DNA of 5,158 bases from Candidatus Fermentibacteraceae bacterium (lineage in GTDB: Bacteria > Fermentibacterota > Fermentibacteria > Fermentibacterales > JCC-6), in contig JAUVJW010000157.1 of assembly GCA_030596465.1 (NCBI GenBank), positions 1-5,158 of the forward strand, given 5' to 3'. The notes under the pieces are model-generated. The model was not told where the DNA came from and made no database searches. It saw only the letters and a list, made by a program, of their open reading frames with translations. Positions 4,958-5,158 of this stretch are shown here, one piece after another. The translations under genes and the position numbers were made by a program. Positions within the stretch are counted from its first letter, which is position 1. The number at the start of each line of letters is the position of its first letter.

Positions 4958-5127
4958 TTTTCTTACAGCTGAACAGACGATATTGCGCTGATCTCGGCTC
5001 TAAAAAATCATGAATGACCAGATTCTATATTTACAGTGCTTTACAGAAAATGGAACATTGACCCGGCCTCCGGGGTAATATATTACTATAATAGATGGTT
5101 GAAATACTTTAAGGAGAAGATTCAATT
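4958..5127. other. Intergenic stretch right of the MITE
   Basis: Together with the MITE this makes about 330 bases without a gene between the secreted-protein stop and the next start. The part up to about 5055 holds nothing I can support; a 22-codon frame from ATG 5010 has no ribosome binding site. The last 70 bases hold the promoter and ribosome binding site of the following gene. Before the element arrived the two plus-strand genes would have been about 170 bases apart. Confidence 0.6.
5058..5092 (+). promoter_or_regulatory. Probable promoter of the rightmost gene
   Basis: TTGACC at 5058-5063 (five of six) is followed, after 17 bases, by TATTAC (5081-5086), and slightly further on by a perfect TATAAT (5087-5092) that is too far from this -35. 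The spacer contains a hairpin, CCCGG-CCT-CCGGG (5062-5074), and a palindrome, TAATATATTA (5076-5085). Which -10 is used is uncertain. Confidence 0.45.
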
Positions 5128-5158
5128 ATGAAAATCACTATTGCAGTATTAATGCTTG
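5128..5158 (+). CDS. Start of a probable exported protein (partial)
   Basis: Only ten codons are present before the window ends: MKITIAVLML. A Lys at position 2 followed by an unbroken hydrophobic run is the normal beginning of a Sec signal peptide or lipoprotein signal. AAGGAG (5111-5116) lies 11 bases upstream of the ATG. The product cannot be named. By position it may belong with the preceding secreted-protein gene, but it has its own promoter. Confidence 0.6.
   Translation, partial: MKITIAVLML

Noticed and set aside
5010..5078. 22-codon open frame before the last gene
   Set aside because: No ribosome binding site, and it runs through the promoter region of the next gene.

Overview
The window comes from a bacterial genome. 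Genes carry Shine-Dalgarno sequences and sigma70-like promoters, and secreted proteins have ordinary Sec signal peptides. The broken secreted protein near the right end finishes with a short Thr-Trp-Gly-x-Ile-Lys tail. From memory, this ending is common in exported proteins of the FCB superphylum and related candidate phyla (Fermentibacteria, Eisenbacteria and similar). That is a weak taxonomic hint, not proof.

Layout. Bases 1-426 (+) hold the 3' end of an integral membrane protein of the lysylphosphatidylglycerol synthase/flippase-like (UPF0104) family. It converges on a six-gene minus-strand block spanning 4034 down to 461. In transcription order the block encodes a PqqD-like protein (3973-3719), a radical SAM/SPASM protein (3722-2670), a second radical SAM/SPASM protein (2673-1639), a kinase-domain-only HPr kinase-like P-loop protein (1642-1127), a small Ser/His S26-type signal peptidase-like protein (1127-723), and a 75-residue peptide (688-461). 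The first five genes overlap by 1-4 bases and are probably translationally coupled. The last small gene stands apart by 34 bases, with its own ribosome binding site and a good sigma70-like promoter.

Interpretation. The block looks like a RiPP (ribosomally made, post-translationally modified peptide) cassette. The small peptide is the natural precursor candidate. Its N-terminus has a Y-x-x-P-x-L motif of the kind recognised by PqqD-like RiPP recognition elements, followed by a Gly/Ser/Asn/Pro-rich segment with two Cys. In the proposed pathway the PqqD-like protein presents the peptide to the two SPASM enzymes, the HPrK-like protein may phosphorylate it, and the S26-type protein may cut it. Gene content resembles the 'SynChlorMet' cassette (ScmA-F) named by genome annotators. 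To my knowledge no product has been described for that cassette. No transporter or lasso cyclase is present in the window.

Right part. A divergent region of about 195 bp carries the cassette promoter with an 11-bp palindrome over the expected start of transcription. A plus-strand gene for a secreted protein follows (4169-4795). It is interrupted by one in-frame amber codon at 4592-4594, while coding sense continues in the same frame to 4795. Its final stop codon lies inside the CTAG that begins a 166-bp MITE-like element with near-perfect 21-bp terminal inverted repeats (4792-4957). The window ends with a promoter, a ribosome binding site and the first ten codons of another probably exported protein (5128 onward).
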